DNA from: Ruminococcaceae bacterium UBA1236
GTDB taxonomy: Bacteria > Bacillota > Clostridia > Oscillospirales > Acutalibacteraceae
Assembly (NCBI GenBank): GCA_002309055.1
Contig: DBWO01000008.1
Location: 1-37,634 of the forward strand
Length of the DNA: 37,634 bases
Direction of reading: 5' to 3'
The notes below the pieces were generated by a model. The model saw nothing but the letters and a program-made list of their open reading frames with translations. It did no database searches and had not been told where the DNA came from. Positions 7,569-16,912 of this stretch are shown here, one piece after another. The translations under genes were made by a program, and so were the position numbers. How positions within the stretch are numbered: position 1 is the stretch's first letter; each line of letters opens with the position of its first letter.

Positions 7569-9320
7569 ATGGATATTTTTGATGTTTTTACACTTATCGG
7601 CGGCCTTGCTCTCTTCCTTTTCGGTATGAGCGTAATGGGCTCCGCTCTTGAAAAAAGAGCGGGCGGCGGCCTTAAAAATCTGCTGGGCCGCCTCACAACG
7701 AGTAAGGCCGGCGGCATAGCGACGGGTGCCGCTGTTACGGTTGTTACGCAGGCGTCATCCGCGACCACGGTTATGGTTGTCGGCTTTGTTAACTCACGTC
7801 TTATGACGCTAAGCCAGGCAATCAATGTTATCATAGGCGCGAATGTCGGCACTACCGTTACCGCGTGGATTCTTTCGCTCAACGGCATCAGCAGTGACAA
7901 TATTTTTCTCAGGCTTTTGAAGCCCACATCATTCACTCCCGTGCTCGCCTTTATCGGAATCATACTCTATATGTTTTCAAAAAAGGGCAAAAACAAGGAA
8001 ATCGGCACGGTGCTTCTCGGCTTTGCCACCCTTATGACCGGTATGGCGGCAATGACAAGCTCGGTCGGTGGGCTCACCGAAATACCGCAGTTCACAAATC
8101 TGCTTGTCATATTCAGCAATCCCTTCCTCGGCGTGCTTATGGGCCTCGGAGTTACCGCTCTTATTCAGTCCTCCGCCGCTTCAATCGGTATCCTGCAGGC
8201 GCTCGCCGCAACGGGACAGGTCACCTGGGGCACCGCTATACCCATAGTTATGGGCCAGAATATAGGTACCTGCGTTACTGCGGTTATCTCATCCTTCGGC
8301 GCCACCAAAAACGGTAAACGCGCTGCTCTTTCGCATCTTCTTTTCAACGTGTTCGGCACAGTGATTTACCTCACCGCGTTCTGCCTTGTGAAATGGCTGC
8401 TTGCCCCCGTTTTTCTCAATAAACCCATTTCGCTATACGGTATTGCCGCTTCGCACACCGTATTCAATATTCTGACAATGCTTGTTGCCACTCCGCTCAC
8501 ATCCGCGCTTGAAAAAATCGTCACCAAACTCATCCCCGATTCAACCGACCCGGATGACCAGGATGACAAAATCGAGCTTGATGAAAGACTTTTTTCAACT
8601 CCTCCTTTCGCTGTTGAAAGGTGCAGACTTCTCACCCTGAAAATGGCGGAAAGGTCAGGCAAGGCGCTTGAAACCGCAATAGACAGCTTATGGAATCTTG
8701 ACACCGAAAAGGCCGCAAGGGTCAGAAAGCTCGAGGAGCGCACCGACGTTTATGAAGATGAAATCAGCACATACCTTGTAAAACTCTCCGGCCGTGAGAT
8801 AGGCGAAAAGGACTCCGCCGAGGCGGCATTCCTTCTTAAAGTGGTCGGTGACTATGAAAGAATAGGCGACCACGCGCTCAACATTCTCGAAAGCGCGGAA
8901 GAGATTGCGGACAAGAAAATTGTTTTCGGCGATGACGCGCGCAAGGAGCTTGAGGTGCTTCTGAACGCGGTTACCGAAATATTCGGTCTTACATATAATG
9001 CGCTCTCCGGCAAAAGCGCGACCGACGCGCTTGAGGTTGAGCCGCTTGAGCAGGTTATAGACGACCTTAAGGAGAGCATCAGAAAGAGCCATATCCGCCG
9101 TCTTCAGAAAGGCGAATGCACAGTTGACGCCGGGTTTGTGCTCTCTGATCTGCTTACAAATCTTGAGAGAGTTTCCGACCACTGTTCAAATGTTGCCGGC
9201 GCGATAATTGACCTTCAGAACAATGATATGATGTTCCACGAGGCAATGCGCCATATCAAGACGGACAGCGCCACATTCAAAGAGATGTATAACAGATATT
9301 CCGAAAAATACGCCGTGTAG
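7569..9320 (+). CDS. Na+/phosphate cotransporter family protein with PhoU-like tail
   Basis: Inner-membrane protein of 583 aa of the PNaS (NptA/YjbB-like) family. Two inverted transport repeats are visible, each with its QSS-type signature: QASSATTVMVVGF (from residue 61) followed by GANVGTTVTAW, and QSSAASIGIL (from 200) followed by GQNIGTCVTAV. Several membrane helices fill residues 1 to about 310. The last 230 or so residues form a soluble helical PhoU-like domain with the typical ERIGDHA and ERVSDHC motifs. The start ATG 7569 has GGAG seven bases upstream. Phosphate is the expected substrate and the PhoU domain suggests phosphate-linked control, but neither is proven here. Confidence 0.9.
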   Translation: MDIFDVFTLIGGLALFLFGMSVMGSALEKRAGGGLKNLLGRLTTSKAGGIATGAAVTVVTQASSATTVMVVGFVNSRLMTLSQAINVIIGANVGTTVTAWILSLNGISSDNIFLRLLKPTSFTPVLAFIGIILYMFSKKGKNKEIGTVLLGFATLMTGMAAMTSSVGGLTEIPQFTNLLVIFSNPFLGVLMGLGVTALIQSSAASIGILQALAATGQVTWGTAIPIVMGQNIGTCVTAVISSFGATKNGKRAALSHLLFNVFGTVIYLTAFCLVKWLLAPVFLNKPISLYGIAASHTVFNILTMLVATPLTSALEKIVTKLIPDSTDPDDQDDKIELDERLFSTPPFAVERCRLLTLKMAERSGKALETAIDSLWNLDTEKAARVRKLEERTDVYEDEISTYLVKLSGREIGEKDSAEAAFLLKVVGDYERIGDHALNILESAEEIADKKIVFGDDARKELEVLLNAVTEIFGLTYNALSGKSATDALEVEPLEQVIDDLKESIRKSHIRRLQKGECTVDAGFVLSDLLTNLERVSDHCSNVAGAIIDLQNNDMMFHEAMRHIKTDSATFKEMYNRYSEKYAV

Positions 9321-9331
9321 GAGGGTAATAT

Positions 9332-10300
9332 ATGAATTTTGTCTCGCTGCCGGGCAATCAGCTCTCGGAGGGCTTCTGCCTTGTAAAATCAGTTGAAAAA
9401 AAGATGACCGCGAAGGGATCGAATTACCTTGACTTTATTCTTGCGGACAATGACGGTGAAGTCAATGCAAAGCTATGGGATGTCAAGGATATACCTGCGA
9501 TGAACTTTGAAAAATTTGATTTTGTCAAAGTCAGAGGCACCTTTGTAACCTTCAACGACGCTCAGCAGTTCAGGATTGACAGAATACGCAAAGTGACACC
9601 GGAGGACGGCGTTAAGATAGACGATTATGTGCCTTGCGCCTGCCTCTCGGGCGAAGTGATGCTCGAGGAAATTGAAAAAATCATTGATGATTTTTCGGAT
9701 TACGAGCTCAAGCTCCTCACAAGGGCAATACTTGACCAGTACCGCGACCGTATTGTTTTCTGGCCTGCGGCAAAGGCGCTTCATCACGCGGTCAGGGGCG
9801 GCCTGCTTATGCACACGCTCTCCATACTGCGCCTTGCAAAGGCAGTGTGCAGCATCTACACCTATGTCAATTACGATTTGCTCTGCGCAGGCGCCATTCT
9901 TCACGACATTACAAAGATTGATGAAATTGAGGCCGCCGAAACGGGAATACCGGGCGAATACACCGCAAAGGGCAATCTGCTCGGGCATCTTGTGATGGGG
10001 GCAATGAAGATAGATGAGGAGGGCAAAAAGCTCGGCATCTCGGAGGATACTCTCGTGCTGCTTGAGCATATGCTCATCTCGCATCACGGTGTGCCGGAAT
10101 TCGGCGCAGCCAAAATGCCGATGTTCACAGAGGCAATACTGCTGAGCATGCTTGACGATCTGGATGCAAAGATGTTTGAATCATCCGCCGCAATAAACGA
10201 GGTCGAGCCCGGCGCTTTCACCCCCAAGCAGTGGCATTTTGATAACCGTATGCTGTATAATCACGGCCGCTCCGAAGACGGCGCCGTTGAACTGATATAA
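9332..10300 (+). CDS. yhaM: 3'-5' exoribonuclease YhaM family (OB-fold plus HD domain)
   Basis: Protein of 322 aa, close to the usual length of the B. subtilis RNase YhaM family. The N-terminal part (about 1-90) fits an OB nucleic-acid-binding fold. The C-terminal HD domain shows HHAVRGGLLMHT with H152 as likely metal ligand, AILHDITKIDE with H191/D192, and ISHHGVPEFG later. It is likely a cytoplasmic, metal-dependent RNA/DNA exonuclease. The start ATG follows AGGAGGG, and the gene begins 11 bases after the transporter stop, so the two are probably in one operon. Confidence 0.87.
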   Translation: MNFVSLPGNQLSEGFCLVKSVEKKMTAKGSNYLDFILADNDGEVNAKLWDVKDIPAMNFEKFDFVKVRGTFVTFNDAQQFRIDRIRKVTPEDGVKIDDYVPCACLSGEVMLEEIEKIIDDFSDYELKLLTRAILDQYRDRIVFWPAAKALHHAVRGGLLMHTLSILRLAKAVCSIYTYVNYDLLCAGAILHDITKIDEIEAAETGIPGEYTAKGNLLGHLVMGAMKIDEEGKKLGISEDTLVLLEHMLISHHGVPEFGAAKMPMFTEAILLSMLDDLDAKMFESSAAINEVEPGAFTPKQWHFDNRMLYNHGRSEDGAVELI

Positions 10301-10312
10301 GGAGGAAGAAAA

Positions 10313-11341
10313 ATGAGAAACCACGAAGTAACAAATGTACAGCCCCTGCTTACAGAGAAGGGCACACTGCGCGAACCCGGCTGGTCAAGAAGAATGGTGC
10401 AGCAGTATGACCGCAGAGCAATTAAAGCGCCCAAATTCCGCATCAAGGAATGGGATTATTATCTGATTCTCTCCGAAAAGAACAATTTCGGCGTAGCGCT
10501 CACAATATCCGACGACGGATATATCGGCCTTCAGTCAGTCTCCCTGCTTGATTTTTCACAGCCCTGGGAGCATACCGAAACCATTCTCAACGCTTTCCCG
10601 ATGGGCAAGCTCCGCCTTCCCTCAACCTCCGCGAAGGGCAACACCGCTTATCACGACAAGCGCCTTGATATGGAGTTCAGAGTGTCGGAGGGCAGCCGCC
10701 GCCTTATCTGCAATTTCAAAAACTTCCTTGACGGCAAAACTTTCTCCTGCGATATCACCCTTGAACAGCCCGATATGGACACTATGGTTATCGCCACCCC
10801 CTGGGCGGAGAAAGAAACCGCTTTCTACTATAACCAGAAAATCAACTGCATGAGAGCCAGCGGCAAGGCTACGTTTGACGGCAAAGAATATGAGTTTGAC
10901 CCCTCCACCGATTTCGGCACCCTTGATTGGGGCAGAGGCGTCTGGACTTATGACAACACCTGGAAATGGGGCAGCGGCAACGCCGATATAGACGGCCACA
11001 AGTTCGGCTTCAATATCGGCTACGGCTTTGGTGACACCAAAGCGGCAACTGAAAATATCATTTTCTGGGACGGTGTAGCCCATAAGATAGACGATGTCAC
11101 TTTTAATATCCCTGCGGGCAGCTACACCGACCCCTGGACCTTTACCTCGAGCGACGGAAGGTTTGAGATGAGCTTTGAGCCCATTATCGACAGAGCCGCC
11201 AAGATAGATGTTAAAGTAATCATCAGCGATCAGCATCAGGTGTTCGGCCGCCTGAGCGGCAAGGCCGTGCTTGATGACGGCACCGTTATCGATGTCAAAG
11301 ACGTGCTTTGCTTCGCAGAGGATGTTCATAACAAATATTAA
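10313..11341 (+). CDS. DUF2804-family protein of unknown function
   Basis: A 342-aa protein that I recognise as DUF2804-like from its layout: an N-terminal PLLTEKGTLREPGWSR segment and a later DFGTLDWGRGVWTYDNTWKW stretch, with many beta-strand-like, aromatic-rich segments between them. No signal peptide or membrane helix is visible, so it is probably cytoplasmic. No enzymatic motif is evident and I assign no function. GGAGGAAG precedes the ATG, and the gene sits 12 bases after yhaM and 10 bases before prmA, placing it in the operon. Confidence 0.8.
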   Translation: MRNHEVTNVQPLLTEKGTLREPGWSRRMVQQYDRRAIKAPKFRIKEWDYYLILSEKNNFGVALTISDDGYIGLQSVSLLDFSQPWEHTETILNAFPMGKLRLPSTSAKGNTAYHDKRLDMEFRVSEGSRRLICNFKNFLDGKTFSCDITLEQPDMDTMVIATPWAEKETAFYYNQKINCMRASGKATFDGKEYEFDPSTDFGTLDWGRGVWTYDNTWKWGSGNADIDGHKFGFNIGYGFGDTKAATENIIFWDGVAHKIDDVTFNIPAGSYTDPWTFTSSDGRFEMSFEPIIDRAAKIDVKVIISDQHQVFGRLSGKAVLDDGTVIDVKDVLCFAEDVHNKY

Positions 11342-11351
11342 GTGAGGGCTT

Positions 11352-12275
11352 ATGGCAGACTGGACCGAGATAAAAATAATCGTGCCCGCCGACGAAATCG
11401 ACAGAGCGGGCGACATCGCTTCAATGGCCGTGCCTTACGGAATTTATATTGAGGATTACCGCAACCTTGAAGCGGAGGCAATGGAAATTGCCAAAATCGA
11501 TCTTATTGACGAGGATTTGCTCGCTAAAGACAGGTCAAAAGGCATAGTGCATATATACATCTCCCCCGAGGAGAATCCGAAAGAGGTTGTCTCCTTCCTC
11601 ACCGAGAGATTCACAGCCGAAGGCATTGAGAATGAGATTGACGAAACTCTCTGCAAAAATGAGGATTGGGAAAACAACTGGAAAAAATATTTTAAGCCCA
11701 TGCCCATAGGCGAGCGCCTGCTCATTCACCCGATATGGGAGCAGGAGTATGATGCGCTAGGCAGGCAGGTGATTCACCTTGAGCCCGGCCTCGCATTCGG
11801 CTCCGGCACGCACGACACCACACGTCTTTGCCTCGAATCAATTGAGAAATACGCTTATCCGGGCAAAACGATGCTTGATGTCGGGTGCGGCAGCGGAATT
11901 CTTTCCGTCTCAGCTCTGCTTCTGGGAGTTGACAGCGCTGTGGGAGTTGATGTTGATGCGCTCGCCGTTAAAACCGCAATTGAAAACGGTGAGAATAACG
12001 GCTTTACCTATCCGCAGTACAAAGTTATCAAGGGCTCGCTCACCGATAATGTCACCGGCAAATATGACATTATCGCCGCAAATATCGTTGCCGATATCGT
12101 CATAAAGCTCTGTGAAAATGTCAGGGAGTTTATGAATGACGGAGCTGTTTTCATCACATCCGGCATAATAATCCCGAGGGAGCAGGATGTGCTTGACGCC
12201 TTCGCGGCAAACGGTCTCACCGTAAAGGAGAGGCACGAGAGCGGCGGATGGCTCTGCTTTGAGGTGACCGCGTGA
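11352..12275 (+). CDS. prmA: Ribosomal protein L11 methyltransferase (PrmA)
   Basis: SAM-dependent methyltransferase of 307 aa that methylates ribosomal protein L11. Visible family features are the FGSGTHDTT segment at 149-157 (usually FGTGTHxTT), the SAM-binding DVGCGSG at 176-182, and the catalytic-region AANIVADIVIKL. The N-terminal domain (about 1-115) is the L11-recognition part. Its stop codon overlaps the ATG of the next gene (TGATG), implying translational coupling. Confidence 0.92.
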   Translation: MADWTEIKIIVPADEIDRAGDIASMAVPYGIYIEDYRNLEAEAMEIAKIDLIDEDLLAKDRSKGIVHIYISPEENPKEVVSFLTERFTAEGIENEIDETLCKNEDWENNWKKYFKPMPIGERLLIHPIWEQEYDALGRQVIHLEPGLAFGSGTHDTTRLCLESIEKYAYPGKTMLDVGCGSGILSVSALLLGVDSAVGVDVDALAVKTAIENGENNGFTYPQYKVIKGSLTDNVTGKYDIIAANIVADIVIKLCENVREFMNDGAVFITSGIIIPREQDVLDAFAANGLTVKERHESGGWLCFEVTA

Positions 12276-12964
12276 TGAAAGATTTTCAGAACGAGTTAAG
12301 AGAATATATTCTTTCGCTCGGCGCGTCGGATGCGGGATTTTTCGCCTGCGGCGATGCCGCGATAAACGAAAAACTGCCCTACGGCATTTCCGTTGTGGTG
12401 CGCCTTTCGGAGGAGATTATAGCGGAGATTGAGGATGAGCCCACGCTCACTTATTTCAACCACTACCGCCAGGTGAACGCTCTTATCGATAAAATCCTGC
12501 TTCAGACGGGGCTTTACCTTCAGAAAAACGGCTATAAGTACATTACCGTTGCAGCTTCTCAGAGTATGAACAAAGACGGCTGGAATTACAGCGGCAGATT
12601 TTCTCACAAGCAGGGCGCCTGCCTCGCCGGCCTCGGCGGAATCGGCAGAAACTCACTGTTTCTGCATAAGGATTACGGCTCGCTTGTGCGCCTCGGTACG
12701 GTGATGACCGATTGCCCGTTTGACTGTGAGGGCATAAAACCCGTTGACCCCTGCGGCGGCTGTACGGCGTGCGTTGACGCCTGCCCCGCGGGCGCAATCA
12801 AAAAAGCGGATTTCTATTACGGAATACCGCGTGAGGAGATATTCGACCCGCAGAAATGCAGCGAATATATGAAAAAAGAATTTCAGAAAATCGGGCGAGG
12901 CGCCGTGTGCGGAATATGCATGCGCGTGTGCCCCAAAAATAAACTTGACTGTGAGGTGCAATAA
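12275..12964 (+). CDS. Short epoxyqueuosine reductase (QueG)-like Fe-S protein
   Basis: A 229-aa protein related to QueG-type epoxyqueuosine reductases. Two 4Fe-4S clusters are predicted from C160-C163-C166-C170 (CGGCTACVDACP) and C212-C215-C219 (CGICMRVCP), with C195 as a possible further ligand. The GGIGRNSLFL segment corresponds to the conserved G-W-I-G-K-N-like region of QueG. It is much shorter than full QueG (around 300-380 aa), with both a reduced N-terminus and no HEAT-repeat tail. ATG 12275 overlaps the prmA stop; GAGGTG is eight bases upstream. The redox fold is well supported, but whether it acts on tRNA is uncertain. Confidence 0.75.
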   Translation: MKDFQNELREYILSLGASDAGFFACGDAAINEKLPYGISVVVRLSEEIIAEIEDEPTLTYFNHYRQVNALIDKILLQTGLYLQKNGYKYITVAASQSMNKDGWNYSGRFSHKQGACLAGLGGIGRNSLFLHKDYGSLVRLGTVMTDCPFDCEGIKPVDPCGGCTACVDACPAGAIKKADFYYGIPREEIFDPQKCSEYMKKEFQKIGRGAVCGICMRVCPKNKLDCEVQ

Positions 12965-15900
12965 TGTTAACAGACAGGCAAACAGACAGAATGTTCAAAA
13001 AACTCATGCGTTTTGAGAATACCCTTGAGCCGATGATTTTCGTTAAGAAAGACAGCATCGGCGCGAGAGCTTACGAAACGGCGGACAGGCTTTACAGCGT
13101 GCCCGATGACAGCCTTTTCACGGATGTTCAGCCCGGTTACCGCTGGGGAGGTGAGGAGACCTTCTGCTGGTTCAAAACGGAATACACCGTTCCCGCGGAG
13201 CTCGACGGCAAGGATATTTTCATCATGCCCCACACCAAGGGCTATGAATCCCTTCTTTATGTTAACGGCAAGCCCTACGGCACCTTCAACACCAAGATAG
13301 TATTCACCGGCCACGGCAATCATTACTGCGACCTTCTTCGCAAAAACGCGAAGGCGGGCGAAAAAATTGACATAGCTATTGAGGTTTATTCAGGTCACAG
13401 CTACAAGGGCACGGCTCCTCTTGAGGAGAGACCCCTGCTTGACTATATGTACACCTTTGACGGCATTGATATCTGCGTTAAGGATTACGATATTCAGGAG
13501 TTCTATTTTGACCTGTTCACCGTTAACGAGCTGTTTGACAATCTGCCCGACGGATCATTCAGAAAGGGCGATATCGCAAACGCCCTGCTCGAGGTGCACA
13601 AGAGAGTTTACTACTCAAGAGATGATGTTGATGACGCAACCTTCAGGGCGGCTCTCAAAGAGGCGCACCCCTTCCTCAAAGAGGTTCTTTCTCAGAAAAA
13701 CGGCCCCGAAGCGCCTTCTGCCGGCATAATCGGCCACTCCCATATGGACACCGCCTGGCTCTGGAAAGCCACGGAAACCATCAAGAAGTGCGGCAGAACC
13801 TATTCGAACCAGATTGCACTTATGGACGAATACCCCGAGTATAAGTTTGTTCAGTCCTCCGCCTGCCACGGCAATTTCATCCTTAAATATTATCCCGAGC
13901 TCTTCGAGGATATCAAGCAGAAGGTCAAAGAGGGCAGATATGAGCCCAACGGCGGCGTGTGGGTTGAGTGTGACTGCAATATCACTTCCGGCGAAAGTAT
14001 GGTAAGGCAGTTCCTCTGGGGTCAGAGGTTCACCCGCAAGCATTTCGGCTTTACCTCAAACACATTCTGGCTACCCGACACCTTCGGATATTCGGCGGCA
14101 ATTCCGCAGATTATGAAGGGCTGCTCGGTTGACTATTTCTGCACCACCAAGATTGACTGGAACGACACCAATATTTTCCCGTATGATACCTTCTACTGGA
14201 AGGGCATAGACGGCACCAAGGTATTCACCCATTTCAACAAAACTCATTGCTGGCCCGGCCCGGAGGATCTTATAAAGCTTGTTTCGGGCGACAGATACGG
14301 CACATCTCTCAAGGAGAGAAGCGTCACCAGGAGCCGCCTGATTGCCTTCGGTTACGGCGACGGCGGCGGAGGACCGCAGTATGAAATGATTGAAGCCGCC
14401 CGCAGAACGCAGGACCTTAACGGCGTGCCCAAGGCGGAATATACCACCGTCGGCGACTTTATGAAGAAGCTCGAAAGCGAGGTCAAAAACCCGTCAACAT
14501 ACAAAGGCGAGCTTTACCTTGAGCTTCACAGAGGCACTCTCACAAACCAGCACAACATAAAGCGCAACAACAGAAAATCCGAGCTCGCTCTGCGCGACCT
14601 TGAAATTCTCACCGTAAACGACGCCGTGAAGAAGGGCGAAATCGCGAAGAGCGACAAGATAAATCCGCTTTATGAAACTCTTCTTCTCAACCAGTTCCAC
14701 GATATTCTTCCCGGCACCTGCATTCCCTCGGGCCATAAGCTTTCACTCAAGCAGACGGGTGAGCTGCTCGACACCGCCCATAAGCTCATAGCGGAGCTTT
14801 CAAGCGGCGAGGGCGAATGCGTGAGCGTTTCAAATACACTCTCGTTTGACAGATGCGACCCCATCTTCATCGAGTGCGAAGAGGGACTCGTTGCCGATAT
14901 CCCCTGCAAGCAGCAGAGATACACAAACCTTGACGGCAAGAGCGTGCTCATTATCGGCGATGTCACCGTGCCCGCTTTCTCGAGTATAAAGATTAACCTT
15001 GTCAAGGGTGAAATCCCCGCCGCGAGCGCGTTTGAGGCCTCCGGCAGCTCTCTTGAAACTCCCAACGCCTCGCTCGTGTTTGATGACAAGGGCTACATCT
15101 CATCGTTCTTCGATAAGAATGCCGGCTGTGAAATCAAAGGCGAGGGCTGTGATTTCGGCACCTTCCTTATCGCGGAGGACCTTCCTCACGATTGGGATAA
15201 CTGGGATCTTGACGCCGATATCGAGCTTAAATTCCGCGACGAATCAAAGCTCCTCTCAAGAGAGGTCGTTTCCGACGGCGAGGTTGCCTATATCATAAGA
15301 AGCAAATATTCCGTTTCGGCGAAATCATCCGTCACTCAGGATGCGATATTCTTCGCGGACAGCGCCGAGATAAGATATGACACCATTATGAATTGGAACG
15401 ACGACCATCGCTTCCTCAAGGTAGCGTTTGACACGGACATCAACAGTGACTTCTCGAGGCACGAGATTCAGTACGGCAACGTGCTCAGACCCACCACGAG
15501 AAACACCTCAATCGAGAAGGCAAAGTTTGAGGTTGTAAACCATAAGTATACCGACCTTTCCGAAACCAGATACGGCGCGGCAATACTTAACGACAGCAAA
15601 TACGCCATCACCGTTGAAGGCGGCAAGATGCGTCTTTCACTTCACAAGGGCGGCACAAGACCCGACTTTGAGGGCGATCACGGCATTCACAAAACCGTTT
15701 ATTCCTTCCTGCCTCACGAGGGTGGCTTCTCGGCGGAGAATGTTATTCAGCCCGCCTATGAGCTCAATGTGCCCGCCGTTATCGGCAAAGGCGATTTCGC
15801 GCTCACTCCGCTTGCCGTACCCGATGCCGGCAACATTATCGTTGAGGCAATCAAGCCCTGCGAAGACAATGAGAAGGCGTTCATCGTTCGTCTTTATGAG

Positions 15901-16056
15901 GCCGAAGGCACAAGAACAAAGTGCAGGCTGGCTCTCTTTGACGGCGCCAAAGAAGTGTTTGAAACCAATATGCTTGAGGAAATCAAGGGCGCGGCTGACT
16001 GCAGCCGTCTTGAGTTCAGACCGTTTGAAATCAAAACTCTGAAGGTGACTTACTGA
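12964..16056 (+). CDS. GH38 alpha-mannosidase
   Basis: Glycoside hydrolase of 1030 aa, of normal family length. The N-terminal beta domain (about 40-150) is followed by the catalytic domain: HSHMDTAWLW at 258-267 holds metal ligands H258/D262 by comparison with the usual H-x-H-x-D motif (HSHMD), the probable nucleophile is D372 in WLPDTFGYS, and YGDGGGGP lies at 464-471. YLELHRGTLT and NQFHDILPGT further on are typical of bacterial GH38. No signal peptide is present, so it should act in the cytoplasm on imported mannosides. Its ATG overlaps the stop of the Fe-S protein (TAATG) and its stop overlaps the esterase start, so all three are translationally linked. No sugar transporter is adjacent. 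Confidence 0.93.
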   Translation: MLTDRQTDRMFKKLMRFENTLEPMIFVKKDSIGARAYETADRLYSVPDDSLFTDVQPGYRWGGEETFCWFKTEYTVPAELDGKDIFIMPHTKGYESLLYVNGKPYGTFNTKIVFTGHGNHYCDLLRKNAKAGEKIDIAIEVYSGHSYKGTAPLEERPLLDYMYTFDGIDICVKDYDIQEFYFDLFTVNELFDNLPDGSFRKGDIANALLEVHKRVYYSRDDVDDATFRAALKEAHPFLKEVLSQKNGPEAPSAGIIGHSHMDTAWLWKATETIKKCGRTYSNQIALMDEYPEYKFVQSSACHGNFILKYYPELFEDIKQKVKEGRYEPNGGVWVECDCNITSGESMVRQFLWGQRFTRKHFGFTSNTFWLPDTFGYSAAIPQIMKGCSVDYFCTTKIDWNDTNIFPYDTFYWKGIDGTKVFTHFNKTHCWPGPEDLIKLVSGDRYGTSLKERSVTRSRLIAFGYGDGGGGPQYEMIEAARRTQDLNGVPKAEYTTVGDFMKKLESEVKNPSTYKGELYLELHRGTLTNQHNIKRNNRKSELALRDLEILTVNDAVKKGEIAKSDKINPLYETLLLNQFHDILPGTCIPSGHKLSLKQTGELLDTAHKLIAELSSGEGECVSVSNTLSFDRCDPIFIECEEGLVADIPCKQQRYTNLDGKSVLIIGDVTVPAFSSIKINLVKGEIPAASAFEASGSSLETPNASLVFDDKGYISSFFDKNAGCEIKGEGCDFGTFLIAEDLPHDWDNWDLDADIELKFRDESKLLSREVVSDGEVAYIIRSKYSVSAKSSVTQDAIFFADSAEIRYDTIMNWNDDHRFLKVAFDTDINSDFSRHEIQYGNVLRPTTRNTSIEKAKFEVVNHKYTDLSETRYGAAILNDSKYAITVEGGKMRLSLHKGGTRPDFEGDHGIHKTVYSFLPHEGGFSAENVIQPAYELNVPAVIGKGDFALTPLAVPDAGNIIVEAIKPCEDNEKAFIVRLYEAEGTRTKCRLALFDGAKEVFETNMLEEIKGAADCSRLEFRPFEIKTLKVTY

Positions 16057-16787
16057 TGAAAGTTTTCACTCTTGACCTTAAGAACGAGGGCGTTACACTC
16101 ACGGCTTATCTGCCCGATTTGTCAAAGGAAATGCCCAATATGGATAAGCGCGCGGCGGTCCTCGTTATCCCCGGCGGCGGTTATCATTTCTGCTCCGACA
16201 GAGAGGCGGAGCCCATCGCATTCAAGTTTATCGGCGCGGGTTATTCCGCGTTTATCCTCAGATACTCCTTGTGTGAAAACGCCGAGTTTCCCAGGCCGCT
16301 TGAGGACGCCGAAGAGGCGCTCTCGCTCATAAGAGAAAAGGCGGACGAGTGGAATATAGACCCCGATAAAGTGGCGGCAATCGGCTTTTCCGCGGGCGGT
16401 CATCTCACGGCGGCGCTCTCAACAATGGGCAGGGTAAGGCCGAACGCTCAGATACTCGGCTACGCCTGCATCCTTGAGAAAATGAGCGATATTCTCGCGA
16501 AGCCCATCCCCGGCGTTGACAAAGAGGTTGACGGCAAAACGCCTCCCGCCTTCATTTTTGCGAGCGCGGAGGATAATGTGGTGCCGATAGCGAATTCACT
16601 TGTTTACGCTCAAAGGCTCAGTGAGCGCGGCATTCCCTTTGAGATGCACATCTTCGAAAAAGGGTATCACGGCTTCTCAACGGGTGAAAAAACCGTTTAC
16701 GCCAAGCCGGAGGACGCGGCATATAACGCGGACTGCGCTGTATGGACCGATCTCTGTATGAGGTGGCTTGACAGACAATTTTCCTAA
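16056..16787 (+). CDS. Alpha/beta hydrolase, acetyl-esterase-like
   Basis: A 243-aa serine hydrolase of the esterase/lipase (BD-FAE-like) group. The oxyanion loop is IPGGGYHF near residues 38-45, the nucleophile is S112 in GFSAGGH, and D173 (SAEDNVVP) and H205 (KGYHGFS) complete the triad. It has no signal peptide. Its start overlaps the mannosidase stop (TGATG), so it may remove acetyl groups from sugars handled by that enzyme; this is inference from position. It is the last gene of the run; a new promoter follows. Confidence 0.87.
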   Translation: MKVFTLDLKNEGVTLTAYLPDLSKEMPNMDKRAAVLVIPGGGYHFCSDREAEPIAFKFIGAGYSAFILRYSLCENAEFPRPLEDAEEALSLIREKADEWNIDPDKVAAIGFSAGGHLTAALSTMGRVRPNAQILGYACILEKMSDILAKPIPGVDKEVDGKTPPAFIFASAEDNVVPIANSLVYAQRLSERGIPFEMHIFEKGYHGFSTGEKTVYAKPEDAAYNADCAVWTDLCMRWLDRQFS

Positions 16788-16812
16788 TATGTATAAAAAA
16801 CGCAATAATCTA

Positions 16813-16840
16813 TTGATTTTAACACAGATAGTGGTATAAT
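16813..16840 (+). promoter_or_regulatory. Extended -10 promoter of the SDR gene
   Basis: TTGATT (16813-16818), 16-base spacer ending in TGG, then TATAAT (16835-16840). Confidence 0.7.
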
Positions 16841-16859
16841 GTTACAAAACAGCGGAATT

Positions 16860-16898
16860 GGGGCTGCAGGTTTTTCTTGCAGTCCCTTTGCGTTTTTT
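16860..16898 (+). terminator. Terminator-like leader hairpin just before the SDR ribosome site
   Basis: An uninterrupted 11-bp stem (GGGGCTGCAGG with CTTGCAGTCCC, two wobbles) and five-T loop is followed by TTTGCGTTTTTT. It lies about 15 bases after the predicted start of transcription and only a few bases before AGGAGG, so it could act as an attenuator. Confidence 0.65.
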
Positions 16899-16912
16899 CA
16901 GGAGGAATTTCC

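Noticed and set aside
16877..16912. N-terminal extension of the SDR protein from TTG 16877
   Set aside because: It lies inside the leader hairpin and has no ribosome site; GTG 16913 follows AGGAGG and gives a normal Rossmann N-terminus.
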